A program made the position numbers and the translations under genes. From contig JBIPLJ010000016.1 in NCBI GenBank assembly GCA_044368415.1, positions 9,773 to 73,772 of the forward strand: a DNA stretch of 64,000 nucleotides. The letters run 5' to 3'. The notes under the pieces are model-generated. The model was not told where the DNA came from. It did no database searches and saw only the letters and a list, made by a program, of their open reading frames with translations. Source of the stretch: UBA4615 sp044368415. Its GTDB lineage: Bacteria; Pseudomonadota; Gammaproteobacteria; Burkholderiales; Burkholderiaceae_E. Below, one piece after another: positions 55,520 to 64,000 of this stretch. Numbering within the stretch: the first letter of the stretch is position 1; every line of letters starts with the position of its first letter.

Positions 55520-55536
55520 CGGGCATCGGATGCCCG
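55520..55536 (+). terminator. Likely terminator of trpGDC
   Basis: CGGGCA and TGCCCG form a 6-bp stem with a 5-nt loop, 12 nt after the trpC stop, followed by TCGTGTTT. Confidence 0.45.
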
Positions 55537-55607
55537 TCGTGTTTCGGCACGGCGCGTGCGATGCCGCGCGATGCGCCCTACACTGTGCCGCGCCAAACCG
55601 AGCCGCC

Positions 55608-57158
55608 ATGTTCCCGACCCTCTCCTTCGACAGCCAGAGCTTCGACCCCGCCACCCTCGAGACAATGGTGGCCCGCGCCGCCGGCGGCCTGGAACGCTTA
55701 GGCATCCGGCAGGGGGACACCGTCGCGCTGATGTCGCGCAACCAGCCGGCACTGCTGGTCGCGATGCTCGCGGCGCGCACGCTCGGCGCGTACTTCTGCG
55801 CGATCAACTGGCATTTCAAAGCCGATGAAGCTGGCTTCATCCTCGCCGACAGCGGCTCGAAAGTCCTGATCGCCGACCGCGACCTGTTGGCCCGCATTGC
55901 GCCCGGTATCCCTGCGGCTATCCCCGGAGCCGCCCGCTTTGCCGTGCGCCCGGAGCCCTCCGTCGTTGCCGCCTATCGCCTCGACGTCGCCGCGCTCGAA
56001 CTGCCGCCCGCATGCATCGCCTGGGAGGGCTGGCTGCCCGCGCAGCCGCGCTATACCGGACCGCCCCGCATGCCGCGTGGGTTTGTCCCCTACACCTCGG
56101 GCACCACCGGTCGGCCCAAGGGCGTGCGTCGTCTGCAACCCGATCCATCCGTGGCCGCCGAGCAGACGGCGGCCAACACCGCGCTGCTCGCGGCGGTGTT
56201 CGGTATCGGCCCCGAGTCGCGCTGCCTGATTGCCGCACCGCTCTACCACAGCGCGCCGTCGTCGTATGCGCTGTTCGCAGCCGCGCGCGGCGCCTGGCTG
56301 CGGATCGAGCCGCGCTTCGATGCCCAGTCGCTGCTCGCCTCGATCGAGCGCCACCGTGTGACGCACCTCTATCTGGTGCCGACGATGATGCACCGGCTGC
56401 TGCGATTGCCCGAGGACGCACGCCGGGCCTTCGATCACTCGTCGCTGCGTTTTGTGCTGACCACCGGCGCGCCGTGCCCGCCGCAGACTAAGCGCGCGAT
56501 GATCGACTGGTGGGGGCCGATCGTGAACGAGGCCTACGCCGCGAGCGAACTTGGCTGGGTCACCGCGATCGGTGCCGAAGATGCGCTCGCACATCCCGGC
56601 TCGGTCGGCCGGCCACTGCTCGATGCGCGGCTCGCGGTCCTCGACAACGACGGCCGCGAATGTGCCCCCGGCACGCCCGGGCTCATCTTCGCCCACCAGC
56701 CCGCCTACCCGGACTTCACCTACATCAACCAGCCCGAGGCGCGGGCCGCGATGGAGCGCGACGGCCTGGCCTCGGTCGGCGACGTCGGCTTCCTCGACGA
56801 GGGCGGCTGGCTGCACCTGTGTGACCGCGCGGCCGACATGGTGCTGTCGGGCGGGGTCAACATCTATCCGGCCGAGATCGAGGCTGCGCTGGCCTCGCTG
56901 CCGGGCGTCGCCGACAGTGCCGTGTTCGGCATCCCCGACGACGAATTCGGCGAGCAGCTGATGGCGGTCGTCGAGCCGCAGCCGGGCGCCGCGCTCGACG
57001 CCGATGGGGTCAGGCGGCACCTCGTCGAGCGACTCGCCGACTTCAAGGTGCCGCGCCGCATCGAGTTCTCAGCGAGCCTGCCGCGCGAGGAGACCGGCAA
57101 GATCTTCAAGCGCCGGCTGCGCGAGCCGTTCTGGGCCGGGCGCGAGCGGCGGATCTGA
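55608..57158 (+). CDS. Acyl-CoA synthetase (AMP-forming)
   Basis: The product is 516 aa. The P-loop-like PYTSGTTGRPKGVRR, the adenylate motif ASELGWVTAIG, SVGDVGFLDEGGWLHLCDR, GGVNIYPAEIEAAL and the C-terminal ETGKIFKRRLRE (catalytic Lys) mark the ANL superfamily. The enzyme activates a carboxylic acid to acyl-AMP then acyl-CoA. Residues 1-20 (FPTLSFDSQSF) are short compared with long-chain synthetases. Substrate unknown. The 3' end overlaps the convergent M61 peptidase gene by 53 nt. Confidence 0.88.
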   Translation: MFPTLSFDSQSFDPATLETMVARAAGGLERLGIRQGDTVALMSRNQPALLVAMLAARTLGAYFCAINWHFKADEAGFILADSGSKVLIADRDLLARIAPGIPAAIPGAARFAVRPEPSVVAAYRLDVAALELPPACIAWEGWLPAQPRYTGPPRMPRGFVPYTSGTTGRPKGVRRLQPDPSVAAEQTAANTALLAAVFGIGPESRCLIAAPLYHSAPSSYALFAAARGAWLRIEPRFDAQSLLASIERHRVTHLYLVPTMMHRLLRLPEDARRAFDHSSLRFVLTTGAPCPPQTKRAMIDWWGPIVNEAYAASELGWVTAIGAEDALAHPGSVGRPLLDARLAVLDNDGRECAPGTPGLIFAHQPAYPDFTYINQPEARAAMERDGLASVGDVGFLDEGGWLHLCDRAADMVLSGGVNIYPAEIEAALASLPGVADSAVFGIPDDEFGEQLMAVVEPQPGAALDADGVRRHLVERLADFKVPRRIEFSASLPREETGKIFKRRLREPFWAGRERRI

Positions 57159-58992
57159 GCGCCGCGCGCGCGGGCGAGGCGGTCCCCAGCCAGCCTCGCC
57201 GCAGCGCGTTGTCCGCTGCCGAGGCCGTCAGTGTTGCATCGGCCGCTGCCGGCGCATCGAGCACCACCTCGAAACGCATCAGCTCGTCGCGCCGGAACGC
57301 ATGCACCGCAATCGTGTCGCCGGTTCGGCGGCGCGTGAGCAGCGCCTTGAGCGACGTCTCGTTGACGCGCAGTCCGTCGCAGGCCACCAGCACGTCGCCC
57401 GCCGACAGGCCGGCGCGATGGGCCGCGCCGCCGGTGTAAGCCGTCGCGATCGCCAGGTCCGCCCCGCGCGAGGCCGTACGCACGCCCAGCGTCGGCGCCT
57501 TGTCCGCCGCGGCGAACGACAGCGAGACACCGAAGGGCGCGAGCAGCTTCGCCAGCGGCAGATCCGCGGTTCCGGCAACCCAGCGCGCCAGCGGCGCATC
57601 CAGCGTCACGCCGGTCGCCTCGCGCAGCAGCGCAGGGAAGGCCCCTTCGGGCAGTCCGCGCTGCGCTGCGCCCGCGCCGCCGTCGGCAGCATAGAAGTCG
57701 CGCCCGTAGCGCGCCCACAGCAGCCGCATCACATCGTCGAGCGAGGCCCGGCCCGCGGTCTTGGCGCGGATCGCTAGGTCGATCGCCATCGCGACCAGCG
57801 AGCCCTTGGTGTAGTAGCTCACCACCGTGTTCGGCGAATTCTCGTCCTGCCGGTAGTACTTGACCCAGGCATCGAAGCTCGACTCGGCGACACTCTGCAC
57901 GCCCCGGCCCGGTCCGCGCTGCACCATCGAGACCGTCCTTGCCACGGCCTTCAGGTAGTCGCCGCTCGAGATTACGCCGGCGCGCACCAGCATCAGGTCG
58001 TCGTAGTACGACGTGAAGCCCTCGAAGATCCAGAGTTGCCGCGTGTAGGCCTCGCGGTCGAAGTCGTACGGCACGAAGGCCGCGGGCTTGATGCGCTTGA
58101 CGTGCCAGGCATGGAAGTACTCGTGGCTGGCCAGCCCCAGGAAGGTCCGGTAGCCCTCGCTCGACTCGGTCATGCCCGGCCACGGCAGGTCGTTGCGGCC
58201 GCACAGCAGCGCGGTGCTGTCGCGGTGCTCCAGGCCGCCGTAGCCGTCGCCCACCGCGGTCGTGAGGAACAGGAAGCGATCGAAGGGCGCGCGCTTCGTG
58301 CGCGGCTCGAAGAGGGCGGCCTGCGCGGCGCAGACCGGCTCGAGGTCCCGCGCGAGCCGCTTGAGGTCGACATCGCTGCGGCCGGTGACGACGATCTCAT
58401 GCGTCGCGCCGCCCGCCTCGAACGCGAGCGATACGAAGCGCCCCATCTCCACCGGATGGTCAGCGAGCGCGTCGTAGTCGGCAGCGCGATAGCGACCGAA
58501 GCCGCCGCGTCGGGCGCCCGCCTCGGGCAGTGTCGTGGCCACCTTCCAGTCTCGTGCCACCTCTGGCGGCGGCGGCTCGAGGTCGACCGTGCAGGCACGC
58601 GCCTCCTGGCCGATGACCCGCAGGCACACGCTGGTCGCGTTGAAGAAGCCGTGGGTCTCGTCGAGATGCGCGGCCCGCACCGAGAGGTCCCACGCATAGA
58701 CCGTGTACGACACGACCAGCGCGCCCCGCGCGGGCGCTGCCTGCCAGGTGTGTTTGTCCAGCTTGTCGACGCGGAGCGCGCCGCGCGCATCGCGAGCCTG
58801 CAGCCGCACCACATGCCGCGCGAACTCACGGATCATGTAGCTGCCCGGGATCCAGGCGGGCAGGGCGAGCCGCTGACCGTCGGGCGCAGGCGTCGACACC
58901 GTCAGCTCGACCTCGAACAGGTGGCCGCGCGGGTCGGCCGGCACGATGCGGTAGGCGATGGATTCTGCGGCGCGCGGGGCGGTTCGCTTCAC
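57106..58992 (-). CDS. M61 family glycyl-aminopeptidase-like protein with PDZ domain
   Basis: The product is about 628 aa. An N-terminal beta domain (SIAYRIVPADPRGHLFEVEL...WIPGSYMIREFARHV) precedes the zinc site H290-E-Y-F-H294 in LASHEYFHAWHVKRIKP, with a downstream Glu in WIFEGFTSYYDDL. A PDZ-like domain is near the end (GGAAHRAGLSAGDVLVACDG). No signal peptide. GTG 58992 is the best start; the frame extends to 59085 with Arg-rich sequence. The last 25 residues are Ala/Arg-rich and antisense to the neighbour gene, so the C-terminus looks extended. Confidence 0.88.
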   Translation of the reverse strand: MKRTAPRAAESIAYRIVPADPRGHLFEVELTVSTPAPDGQRLALPAWIPGSYMIREFARHVVRLQARDARGALRVDKLDKHTWQAAPARGALVVSYTVYAWDLSVRAAHLDETHGFFNATSVCLRVIGQEARACTVDLEPPPPEVARDWKVATTLPEAGARRGGFGRYRAADYDALADHPVEMGRFVSLAFEAGGATHEIVVTGRSDVDLKRLARDLEPVCAAQAALFEPRTKRAPFDRFLFLTTAVGDGYGGLEHRDSTALLCGRNDLPWPGMTESSEGYRTFLGLASHEYFHAWHVKRIKPAAFVPYDFDREAYTRQLWIFEGFTSYYDDLMLVRAGVISSGDYLKAVARTVSMVQRGPGRGVQSVAESSFDAWVKYYRQDENSPNTVVSYYTKGSLVAMAIDLAIRAKTAGRASLDDVMRLLWARYGRDFYAADGGAGAAQRGLPEGAFPALLREATGVTLDAPLARWVAGTADLPLAKLLAPFGVSLSFAAADKAPTLGVRTASRGADLAIATAYTGGAAHRAGLSAGDVLVACDGLRVNETSLKALLTRRRTGDTIAVHAFRRDELMRFEVVLDAPAAADATLTASAADNALRRGWLGTASPARAALRSAARARPRTARAAGA

Positions 58993-59132
58993 GATGACGG
59001 CAATTCCGGTGGCGAGTCGACGATGCGCAGTATGCCTGCGCCGTCGCGCGTCACGGACGCTCGCCCGGACACGCGGACGCGTCACGGACCCGCGCCCGCG
59101 CCCAGACCCGCGGCCGCGCCGCGGGAGTCGCC

Positions 59133-60128
59133 TCAGCGCGCGACGTCGACGACCAGTCGGCCGCGCACCCGGCCGGCCAGGATCTCAGGCGCCGCCGCGA
59201 TCGCATCCGCCAGGCCGATGCCGGTGGTCATCGCGTCGAGCTTGGCCAGATCGAGGTCCCGGGCGAGGCGTGTCCAGGCCGCGCGACGCTCCGCCTGCGG
59301 ACACATCACCGAGTCGACTCCGATCAGCCGCACGCCGCGCAGGATGAAGGGCGCCACGCTCGATGGAAAGTCCATGCCCTGCGCGAGCCCGCAGGCCGCG
59401 ACCGCGCCGCGGTAGCGCGTCTGCGCGCAGGCGTTGGCGAGGGTGTGCGAGCCGACCGCGTCGACCACGCCCGCCCAGCGCTCCTTCTGCAGCGGCTTGC
59501 CCGGCGAGGCGAGTGCTGCGCGATCGATCACATCGGCCGCGCCCAAGCCCTTGAGGTAATCCGCCTCGGCCGCGCGGCCGGTCGAGGCGATCACGCGATG
59601 GCCCAGTCCCGAGAGCAGCGCGATCGCCACGCTGCCGACGCCGCCCGCCGCGCCGGTCACCAGCACCTCGCCGTCGCCCGGCGCCACGCCCTGGGCCTCG
59701 AGCGCCATCACGCACAACATCGCGGTGTAGCCGGCGGTGCCGATTGCCATCGCCTGGCGTGTCGACAGCGCGGTGGGTAGCGGCACCAGCCAGTCGCCCT
59801 TGAGCCGCGCGCGGCTCGCGAGGCAGCCCCAGTGTGTCTCGCCCACGCCCCAGCCATTGAGCACCACCCGCTCGCCCACGCCGAACGCGGGGTGCGTGCT
59901 CGAGGCGACCGTGCCGGCGCCGTCGATGCCGGGCACCATCGGCCACTTGCGGACGACCGGCGAGCGGTTCGCGAGCGCCAGGCCGTCCTTGTAGTTGATC
60001 GTCGAATGAGCGATGTCGACGACCACGTCGCCATCGCTGGCGTGCTGCGCCAGGTCGTCGTCGCTCAGGTCGCGCAGCGATGCGCTGAACACATCGGCGG
60101 ACTTCTCGAGCAAGATTGCGCGGAACAT
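59133..60128 (-). CDS. acuI: Medium-chain oxidoreductase, AcuI/YhdH acrylyl-CoA reductase-like
   Basis: The product is 331 aa, with MFRAILLEK start, INYKDGLAL, PMVPGIDGAGTV, GWGVGETHWGCLA, the NADPH-binding VTGAAGGVGSVAIALLS and GVDSVMCP. These are specific to the YhdH/AcuI group, which reduces acrylyl-CoA to propionyl-CoA with NADPH. The spacer between the ribosome binding site and ATG is a run of seven C. It is oriented with the paaK-paaI-paaG genes but 108 nt downstream of paaK. Confidence 0.85.
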   Translation of the reverse strand: MFRAILLEKSADVFSASLRDLSDDDLAQHASDGDVVVDIAHSTINYKDGLALANRSPVVRKWPMVPGIDGAGTVASSTHPAFGVGERVVLNGWGVGETHWGCLASRARLKGDWLVPLPTALSTRQAMAIGTAGYTAMLCVMALEAQGVAPGDGEVLVTGAAGGVGSVAIALLSGLGHRVIASTGRAAEADYLKGLGAADVIDRAALASPGKPLQKERWAGVVDAVGSHTLANACAQTRYRGAVAACGLAQGMDFPSSVAPFILRGVRLIGVDSVMCPQAERRAAWTRLARDLDLAKLDAMTTGIGLADAIAAAPEILAGRVRGRLVVDVAR

Positions 60129-60235
60129 GGGGGGGTATCCTCGTGCGGGGCCGGTGGTCGAGTTGGCATTCTGCCACCCCGACCCCGCCGCACCGATCGT
60201 CGCGCGAGCCGGTTTCCCGCGAACGCGCAGCCGCC

Positions 60236-61534
60236 TCAGCGCGGCCGTCTGTCGACCACCCGCCGGGCCTTGCCCACCGAGCGCTCGATCGCGTTCGAGG
60301 GCTCGACCTTGACGCGACAGCTGACCCCTATCCGCGACTTGATCGCATGCTCGAGCGCGGCGCTCGCCCCGGCCGCGGCCGAGCCGTCGGTGTGCTCGCC
60401 CGCCTTGAGCTCGACCCGCACCGTCAGCCGGTCGAGCGGCCCGTCCTTGTCGATCTCGCAGACATAGTGCGGTGCCAGCAGCGGGCGCTGCAGGATCAGC
60501 TCCTCGATTTGCGAGGGGAATACGTTGACCCCGCGGATGATCATCATGTCGTCCGAGCGGCCGGTGATCTTCTCCATCCGTCGCATCGTGCGCGCCGTGC
60601 CCGGCAGCAGCCGAGTGAGGTCGCGGGTGCGGTAGCGGACGATCGGCAGCGCCTCCTTGGTGAGCGAGGTGAAGACCAATTCGCCCTGCTCGCCGTCGGC
60701 CACCGGTTCGCCGGTCTCCGGATTCACGATCTCGGGATAGAAATGGTCCTCCCAGATCGTCGGCCCGTCCTTGGTCTCCAGGCACTCGTTGGCGACACCC
60801 GGTCCCATCACCTCCGACAGGCCGTAGATGTCGACCGCGTCGATGCCCAGGCGCGCCTCGATCTCGCGGCGCATCTCGTTGGTCCACGGCTCGGCACCGA
60901 AGATGCCCAGTCGCAGGCTCGAGGTGATCGGATCCAGCCCCTGCCGGTCGAACTCATCTGCGATCGCCAGCATGTAGCTCGGCGTCACCATGATGATGTC
61001 CGGCCTGAAGTCGGTGATCAGCTGCACCTGCTTCTCGGTCTGCCCGCCTCCGAACGGCACGACCGTCAGGCCCAGCCGCTCCGCGCCGTAGTGCGCACCC
61101 AGGCCGCCGGTGAACAGGCCGTAGCCGTAGCTGACGTGCACCATGTCGCCCGGTCGCGCGCCGCCCGCTCGGATCGAGCGTGCCGCCAGGTTCGCCCAGG
61201 TGTCGATGTCCTGCGCGGTGTAGCCCACCACGGTCGGCTTGCCCGTCGTGCCGCTCGAGGCATGGATGCGCACGATGCGCTCGCGCGGCACCGCGAACAT
61301 ACCGAACGGATAGGTATCGCGCAGGTCTGCCTTGGTGGTGAACGGGAACTTCGCGATGTCGGACAGCGTCTCGAGATCCGACGGGTGCGCACCCGCGTCG
61401 TCGAACTTCCTGCGGTAGTGCGCGACGTTTTCGTACGCATGCGAGAGCGACCAGCGCAGGCGCTCGAGCTGCAGGGCACGCAGCGCGTCGACGCTGGCAG
61501 TCTCGATCGGTTCGAGTGGAAATTGGATGCTCAT
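60236..61534 (-). CDS. paaK: Phenylacetate-CoA ligase
   Basis: The product is 432 aa. ASSGTTGKPTVVGYT is the ATP-binding loop; YGLFTGGLGAHYGAERLG, GIFGAEPWTNEMR, IYGLSEVMGPGVANEC and GRSDDMMIIRGVNVFPSQIE are highly specific for PaaK. It activates phenylacetate to phenylacetyl-CoA. The start overlaps the paaI stop by ATGA. The epoxidase genes paaABCDE are not in the window. Confidence 0.96.
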   Translation of the reverse strand: MSIQFPLEPIETASVDALRALQLERLRWSLSHAYENVAHYRRKFDDAGAHPSDLETLSDIAKFPFTTKADLRDTYPFGMFAVPRERIVRIHASSGTTGKPTVVGYTAQDIDTWANLAARSIRAGGARPGDMVHVSYGYGLFTGGLGAHYGAERLGLTVVPFGGGQTEKQVQLITDFRPDIIMVTPSYMLAIADEFDRQGLDPITSSLRLGIFGAEPWTNEMRREIEARLGIDAVDIYGLSEVMGPGVANECLETKDGPTIWEDHFYPEIVNPETGEPVADGEQGELVFTSLTKEALPIVRYRTRDLTRLLPGTARTMRRMEKITGRSDDMMIIRGVNVFPSQIEELILQRPLLAPHYVCEIDKDGPLDRLTVRVELKAGEHTDGSAAAGASAALEHAIKSRIGVSCRVKVEPSNAIERSVGKARRVVDRRPR

Positions 61535-62037
61535 GGCGACGCTTGCTCCTTGGCGTCGGCGGCGGACGGCGGCTCGACGAACTGGCCCTTGATGGTCGCG
61601 GACTTGCCACGGAACAGCGCGATCAGCCGGCCGGACTGATCGGTGACGCGCATGTCGTAGACGCCGCTGCGACCGGCGAGGTGCTGCTCGATGCCCTCGG
61701 CGGTGAGCACGTCGCCCTCGTGTGCCGCGGCGATGAAGTGGATCTCCGCGCTCGCGGCGACCGCCCGCTGGTTGTGGCTGTTACAGGCGAACGCGAAGGT
61801 ACTGTCGGCGAGCAGGAACATGAAGCCGCCATGGCAGATGCCGTGGCCATTTGTCATGTCGCGCCGCACCGGCATCTGGATCCGCGCATAGCCCGCGCGG
61901 ACCTCCTGCAGTTCCATGCCGAGCGCCTGCGTGGCACGGTCGCCGTCCCACATCCGCCGGGCCACCTCCGCGGCGAGGGCGTCGGGTGACATCGTCGCCG
62001 GGTCGAGCGGGTCGGTCGCGCGAGGCGTCCCGGCCAT
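61531..62037 (-). CDS. paaI: Phenylacetic-acid-degradation hotdog thioesterase PaaI
   Basis: The product is 168 aa, a hotdog fold with MTNGHGICHGGFMFLLADSTFAF (active-site His/Gly-Asp pattern) and VYDMRVTDQSGRLIALFRGKS. PaaI hydrolyses stalled hydroxyphenylacetyl-CoA esters. It lies 1 nt after paaG and overlaps paaK. Confidence 0.93.
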   Translation of the reverse strand: MAGTPRATDPLDPATMSPDALAAEVARRMWDGDRATQALGMELQEVRAGYARIQMPVRRDMTNGHGICHGGFMFLLADSTFAFACNSHNQRAVAASAEIHFIAAAHEGDVLTAEGIEQHLAGRSGVYDMRVTDQSGRLIALFRGKSATIKGQFVEPPSAADAKEQASP

Positions 62038-62038
62038 G

Positions 62039-62830
62039 TCAGCGCCCCTCGAAGCGCGGCGCGCGCTTCTGCAGGAACGCGTTCACGCCTTCGGAGTAGT
62101 CGTGGCTGGCGCCGAGCGAGGACTGCAGGTCGCGCTCGAGGTCGAGTTGCACATCGAGGTCGGCGGTCGCCGCGTGCCGCACGGCCTGCTTGACCGCAGC
62201 GATCGCGCGGGTCGGCATCTTCGCGAGCTTCGCGGCCAGCGCATCGACCTCGACGTCGAGCGCTGCATCGTCGACGCACTTCCAGATCATTCCCCAGCGT
62301 TCCGCCGTCTCAGCCGGCAGCTTCTCGCCGAGCATCGCCAGCCCGAGCGCACGGGCGCTGCCGACCGCACGCGGCAGCAACCACGTGCCGCCCGAGTCTG
62401 GGATCAGGCCGATGTTGACGAACGCCTGCAGGAAGGACGCCGAGCGGCCCGCCACCACCAGGTCGCAGGCCAGCGCCAGGTTCGCCCCAGCGCCCGCTGC
62501 GATACCGCGCACTTTGGCGATCACCGGCTTGGGCAGGGCCTGCAGCCTGCGGATCAGCGGATTGAAGTTGTCCTCGATCAGCGCGCCGAGATCGGTCATC
62601 GCGCCGGGCTCGAACGAGAGGTCGGCAAGGTCCTGCCCGGCGCAGAAGCCCCGTCCCGCGCCCGACAGCACCACGGCGCGGATTGCCGGCTCGCGTTCGA
62701 TGACCGTCAGCGCGTCCCGAAGGTCGGCATGCATCGCTCGGGTGAAGCTGTTGAGCTTGTCCGGCCGGTTCAGCGTGAGCCGGGCCACACCGTCCGCTGT
62801 TTCGAGCATGACCGTGGGTTCGTCCGCCAT
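62039..62830 (-). CDS. paaG: Ring-1,2-epoxyphenylacetyl-CoA isomerase PaaG
   Basis: This 263-aa crotonase has LNRPDKLNSFTRAMH, GRGFCAGQDLADL, GIAAGAGANLALACDLV, IGLIPDSGGTWLLPR with the catalytic Asp, and a C-terminal SHDYSEGVNAFLQKRAPRF. PaaG rearranges the epoxide to an oxepin. First gene of the paaG-paaI-paaK unit; AGGAGATG then C7 then ATG forms its ribosome binding site. Confidence 0.93.
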   Translation of the reverse strand: MADEPTVMLETADGVARLTLNRPDKLNSFTRAMHADLRDALTVIEREPAIRAVVLSGAGRGFCAGQDLADLSFEPGAMTDLGALIEDNFNPLIRRLQALPKPVIAKVRGIAAGAGANLALACDLVVAGRSASFLQAFVNIGLIPDSGGTWLLPRAVGSARALGLAMLGEKLPAETAERWGMIWKCVDDAALDVEVDALAAKLAKMPTRAIAAVKQAVRHAATADLDVQLDLERDLQSSLGASHDYSEGVNAFLQKRAPRFEGR

Positions 62831-62889
62831 GGGGGGGCATCTCCTGTCTCGTTCGCAACGAGCGTAGCACGTCGGATGGGGTTCAGCGA

Positions 62890-62901
62890 CCGACCGGTCG
62901 G
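62890..62901. promoter_or_regulatory. Palindromic operator between paaG and the divergent hydratase gene
   Basis: CCGACCGGTCGG is a perfect 12-bp palindrome in the 227-bp divergent promoter region. The shape fits a TetR-type repressor site, as used by PaaR-like regulators of phenylacetate genes. No regulator gene is in the window. Confidence 0.55.
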
Positions 62902-63057
62902 GTAACTCGGCGTCGGCCGTATCGCCGCAGGCGCATCGGTCAGGGGGCGGGGCGCGCCGCTACCATCGGGTCACGGCCGGGTCGCCCGGAGCGCTCGGGG
63001 AGCGGCCCCGCTGCCCGATCGCCCCGAGCCCCGCCACGACCGTCACGGAGACCCCCG

Positions 63058-63843
63058 ATGTCTGCACATGCTTACCAGAACCTGCTCGTCGAGACGCGCG
63101 AGCGCGTCGGCCTCATCATGCTGAACCGCCCGAAGGCGCTCAACGCGCTCAACGACGCGCTGATGGACGAGCTCGGCCAGGCCCTGCTGGCCTTCGACGC
63201 CGACGAGGCGATCGGCGCGATCGTGCTGACCGGGAGCGATCGAGCTTTCGCCGCAGGCGCCGACATCGCGGCGATGTCGGGCTGGTCGTACATGGATGTC
63301 TACAAGTCCGAGTACCTGACCCGCAACTGGGAGCACATCCGCCGCGTGCGCAAACCCGTAATCGCAGCCGTCGCAGGCTTTGCCTTGGGAGGCGGCTGCG
63401 AACTCGCGATGATGTGCGACATCGTGATCGCCGCCGACACGGCGAAGTTCGGCCAGCCGGAGATCAAGCTCGGCGTCATCCCCGGCGCCGGCGGCACACA
63501 GCGATTACCGCGCGCCGTGGGCAAGGCCAAGGCGATGGACCTATGCTTGACCGGCCGAATGATGGACGCGGCCGAGGCCGACCGTGCCGGCCTCGTCTCG
63601 CGCGTCGTGTCCGCGGCCACGGTGCTCGACGAGGCGCTGGCGGCCGCCACGCTGATCGCGTCCTTCTCGCTCCCGTCGGTGATGATGCTCAAGGAGTCGG
63701 TCAACCGCGCGTATGAGGCACCTCTCTCCGAGGGCCTCCTCTTCGAGCGTCGCGTCTTCCATTCGCTGTTCGCGACCGAGGACCAGAAGGAGGGCATGCG
63801 CGCGTTCCTCGAGAAGCGTCCCGCTGCTTTCGGAAACCACTGA
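63058..63843 (+). CDS. Enoyl-CoA hydratase
   Basis: This 261-aa canonical crotonase has LNRPKALNALNDALMDEL, AFAAGADIAAM (first oxyanion hole), AVAGFALGGGCELAMMCDIVIA with one catalytic Glu, and GQPEIKLGVIPGAGGTQRLPR with the other. It hydrates short-chain enoyl-CoA. Divergent from paaG, it may serve as PaaF. A -10-like TACCAT is at 62961-62966 and a GGAGACCCCCG ribosome binding site precedes ATG 63058. Confidence 0.92.
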   Translation: MSAHAYQNLLVETRERVGLIMLNRPKALNALNDALMDELGQALLAFDADEAIGAIVLTGSDRAFAAGADIAAMSGWSYMDVYKSEYLTRNWEHIRRVRKPVIAAVAGFALGGGCELAMMCDIVIAADTAKFGQPEIKLGVIPGAGGTQRLPRAVGKAKAMDLCLTGRMMDAAEADRAGLVSRVVSAATVLDEALAAATLIASFSLPSVMMLKESVNRAYEAPLSEGLLFERRVFHSLFATEDQKEGMRAFLEKRPAAFGNH

Positions 63844-63855
63844 CAGCGGTCCCGC

Positions 63856-63883
63856 TGGACACTTCCCAAAGTGCTGCTATGAT
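63856..63883 (+). promoter_or_regulatory. Strong promoter, possibly of an rRNA operon
   Basis: TGGACA (63856-63861) and TATGAT (63878-63883) are 16 bp apart and followed by a GC-rich discriminator TCGCCCCC, a feature of stringently controlled stable-RNA promoters. No protein-coding frame starts in the remaining 117 nt, whose G/T-rich sequence resembles an rRNA leader. The RNA gene itself would lie beyond the window. Confidence 0.5.
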
Positions 63884-64000
63884 TCGCCCCCTTCGACGCG
63901 GTGTGCGGGTTGTGAACGCGGAGTGCGTTGGGGTGCGGTGGCGGGTCTGGTGGCGTTGCGAGAGCGGTGCTGCGTGGCCGGTAGCCTTGGGTTGAGCTGG

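Overview
The window is high-GC bacterial chromosome and fits a betaproteobacterium of the order Burkholderiales. The evidence is gene order: mltA / apaG / rpe-gph-trpE...trpGDC, DUF971-ubiE-Tim44-ubiJ, an Mrp/Pha-type antiporter operon, and a paaG-paaI-paaK block. I cannot name a genus. Genes are dense, many are joined by 4-nt start/stop overlaps (ATGA or GTGA), and GTG or TTG starts are common.

Layout. 1-255: the end of an alpha/beta-hydrolase gene. 821-8552: a compact all-plus cassette of an exported parvulin-like foldase, a HupE/UreJ-type membrane protein, two tandem DUF3604 lipoproteins with PHP-type metal motifs, and two predicted outer-membrane beta-barrels; its function is unknown and it is the best candidate here for an undescribed envelope system. 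8777-12179: an SDR, a metallophosphoesterase and a large unknown protein. 12246-15184: DUF971-ubiE-Tim44-ubiJ (ubiquinone). 15243-17564: asparaginase, an HNH nuclease and a small membrane protein. 17587-24629 (minus): a Ca2+/cation antiporter followed by the Mrp Na+/H+ antiporter (AB fusion, C, D, E, F, G). 24747-28635: uup, an LpxR-like protein and an AI-2E family permease. 28848-33501: an exported methyltransferase, then a 1074-aa hybrid sensor kinase paired with a periplasmic solute-binding protein. 33941-38761: pirin, SDR, EamA exporter, TauD-like dioxygenase and a transglutaminase-like protein.

38879-41278 is a decayed mobile-element site next to tRNA-Phe. It holds an integrase pseudogene with an in-frame stop, a fragment resembling the start of a type III DNA methyltransferase, a frameshifted unknown gene, and a 3' remnant of the neighbouring dioxygenase gene. 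41398-45860: a UbiH-like hydroxylase, dsbC-like, an enoyl-CoA hydratase, mltA, and a 27-aa membrane peptide sharing its start with mltA. 45915-55507: apaG, rpe, gph and the trp genes.

trpE is preceded by a candidate Trp leader peptide and mutually exclusive hairpins. trpE and trpGDC are separated by about 3.6 kb of foreign-looking DNA: a CAP-domain lipoprotein, a small lipoprotein with a knottin-like cysteine pattern, an AAA ATPase, and a scar ORF that looks like the start of HsdM joined to the end of HsdR. 55608-63843: an acyl-CoA synthetase, an M61 peptidase with a PDZ-like end, an AcuI-type reductase, paaK, paaI, paaG, and a divergent enoyl-CoA hydratase across a palindromic operator. The window ends in a strong promoter with a GC-rich discriminator, which may belong to an rRNA or other stable-RNA operon.
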